DNA from: JAIKWW01 sp052169645
Lineage (GTDB): Bacteria > Bacillota > Clostridia > Peptostreptococcales > Anaerovoracaceae
Assembly (NCBI GenBank): GCA_052169645.1
Contig: JBQNCA010000007.1
Span: 1 to 64,000 of the forward strand
Reading direction: 5' to 3'
DNA length: 64,000 nt
This document shows positions 63,443 to 64,000 of this stretch, one piece after another. How positions within the stretch are numbered: position 1 is the stretch's first letter; every line of letters begins with the position of its first letter. The position numbers were made by a program, and so were the translations under genes. The notes below the pieces were generated by a model. The model was not told where the DNA came from. It made no database searches and saw nothing but the letters and a program-made list of their open reading frames with translations.

Positions 63443-64000
63443 TGAAATCATTTAAAAACGGGAATCTGCTGGTAGCATCAAATCCTCATATGACGGATTC
63501 GATGAATACTACAAAGATTATGCTTCTTGTAATAATAGCATTGCTTCCGTCGCTTGTCGCTTCAACAGTGATATTCGGATTGCGTGCTCTCATACTCGCC
63601 ATAGTATGTGTTGCAGCATGTGTAGTGTTTGAATGGGCATTTGAAGCTGTATTTAAAAAAGATGTTACGGTTTATGATCTTTCCGCAGCTGTTACAGGTC
63701 TTATTCTCGCTATGAATCTTCCTGTAACCATGCCTTACTGGATGGCAATTATAGGCTGCTTTGTTGCAATAGTAGTAGTAAAACAATTCTTCGGCGGATT
63801 GGGTCAAAATTTTGCAAACCCTGCAATAACTGCACGTATCGTACTGTTCGTATCATTCGCATCGAATATGTCTACATGGGCGGATCCGACTCAATCTCGT
63901 GTTACAAGCGCATCGGACGCCGTTACATCGGCAACTCCGCTCGGCGTATTTAACGAGCAGATTCAGGCTAAGGCCGGTCTTGCTCAAGCTGTCCATGCTG
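63442..64000 (+). CDS. rnfD: Rnf electron-transport complex subunit D (partial, 3' end off window)
   Basis: The integral-membrane subunit that carries covalent FMN. 186 codons are present, about 60% of the usual length; the rest lies beyond the window. The sequence begins MKSFKNGNLLVASNPHMTDS and continues through membrane helices (LLVIIALLPSLVASTVIFGL, then ALILAIVCVAACVVFEW). QNFANPAITARI and SDAVTSATPLG follow, where Thr165 is the expected FMN attachment site. The ATG overlaps the rnfC stop codon as TAATG. The rnfGEAB genes presumably follow. Confidence 0.94.
   Translation, partial: MKSFKNGNLLVASNPHMTDSMNTTKIMLLVIIALLPSLVASTVIFGLRALILAIVCVAACVVFEWAFEAVFKKDVTVYDLSAAVTGLILAMNLPVTMPYWMAIIGCFVAIVVVKQFFGGLGQNFANPAITARIVLFVSFASNMSTWADPTQSRVTSASDAVTSATPLGVFNEQIQAKAGLAQAVHA

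Overview
The window reads as chromosomal DNA of a strictly anaerobic, low-to-medium-GC Gram-positive bacterium of the class Clostridia. The basis is AGGAGG-type ribosome binding sites, the addA/addB, pcrA-ligA and ffs-dnaX-ybaB-recR arrangements, a Clostridia-type nucleoside kinase, the start of an Rnf operon, and several amino-acid transporters. An amino-acid-fermenting relative of the Peptostreptococcales/Anaerovoracaceae is plausible, but the sequence alone does not fix the taxon. No CRISPR array, insertion sequence, prophage or rRNA gene was seen.

Layout. 1-222: tRNA cluster (Val, CAT, Pro) on the minus strand. 490-795: orphan acidic small protein. 1089-6230: trmL-rpoN-gap-pgk-tpiA, sigma-54 plus lower glycolysis without the usual CggR repressor gene. 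6517-7017: SEC-C protein on the plus strand. 7108-11478: MacAB-like efflux system. 11626-19225: SRP RNA, dnaX, ybaB, recR, a TSCPD protein, addB, a NusG-domain-II protein and a HepS1/Gx-type membrane protein, all co-directional. 19401-28647: pcrA-ligA with a drug/metabolite transporter, an SGNH esterase and a cation efflux protein, preceded by a TGS-domain nucleoside kinase and a PC4/YdbC protein. 29012-33611: MogA/MoaB, a chemoreceptor, an FAD-dependent dehydrogenase and a CheY-like regulator.

33944-41821 is an amino-acid uptake region. It holds two AGCS sodium/alanine-type symporters (one behind a tandem glycine riboswitch with an intrinsic terminator), a tRNA-Pro, a GlnK/GlnL-like two-component system and a YkvI-family membrane protein. 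42238-49893 holds a 1681-residue secreted protein (flavinylation-type FMN-binding domain, GLUG repeats, cohesin-like and dockerin-like C-terminus) behind a structured untranslated leader. Just upstream is a membrane protein whose GGDEF and HD-GYP domains have both lost their catalytic residues. 49897-53499 is addA. 54125-55732 is gpmI on the plus strand. 56210-59343 carries tRNA-Glu and a polar amino-acid ABC transporter. 59441-61198 is an acyl-CoA synthetase. From 62135 the Rnf operon starts (rnfC, rnfD cut by the window end) behind a promoter and a structured leader of about 240 nt.

Together the genes suggest an amino-acid fermenter that imports alanine/glycine and polar amino acids and conserves energy through Rnf. 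It may also display a flavinylated surface protein. The observations most worth following are the surface flavoprotein with its unclassified leader and inactive c-di-GMP-type neighbour, the unclassified rnf leader, the nested inverted repeat between addA and gpmI, and the regulatory layout of the two AGCS transporters.
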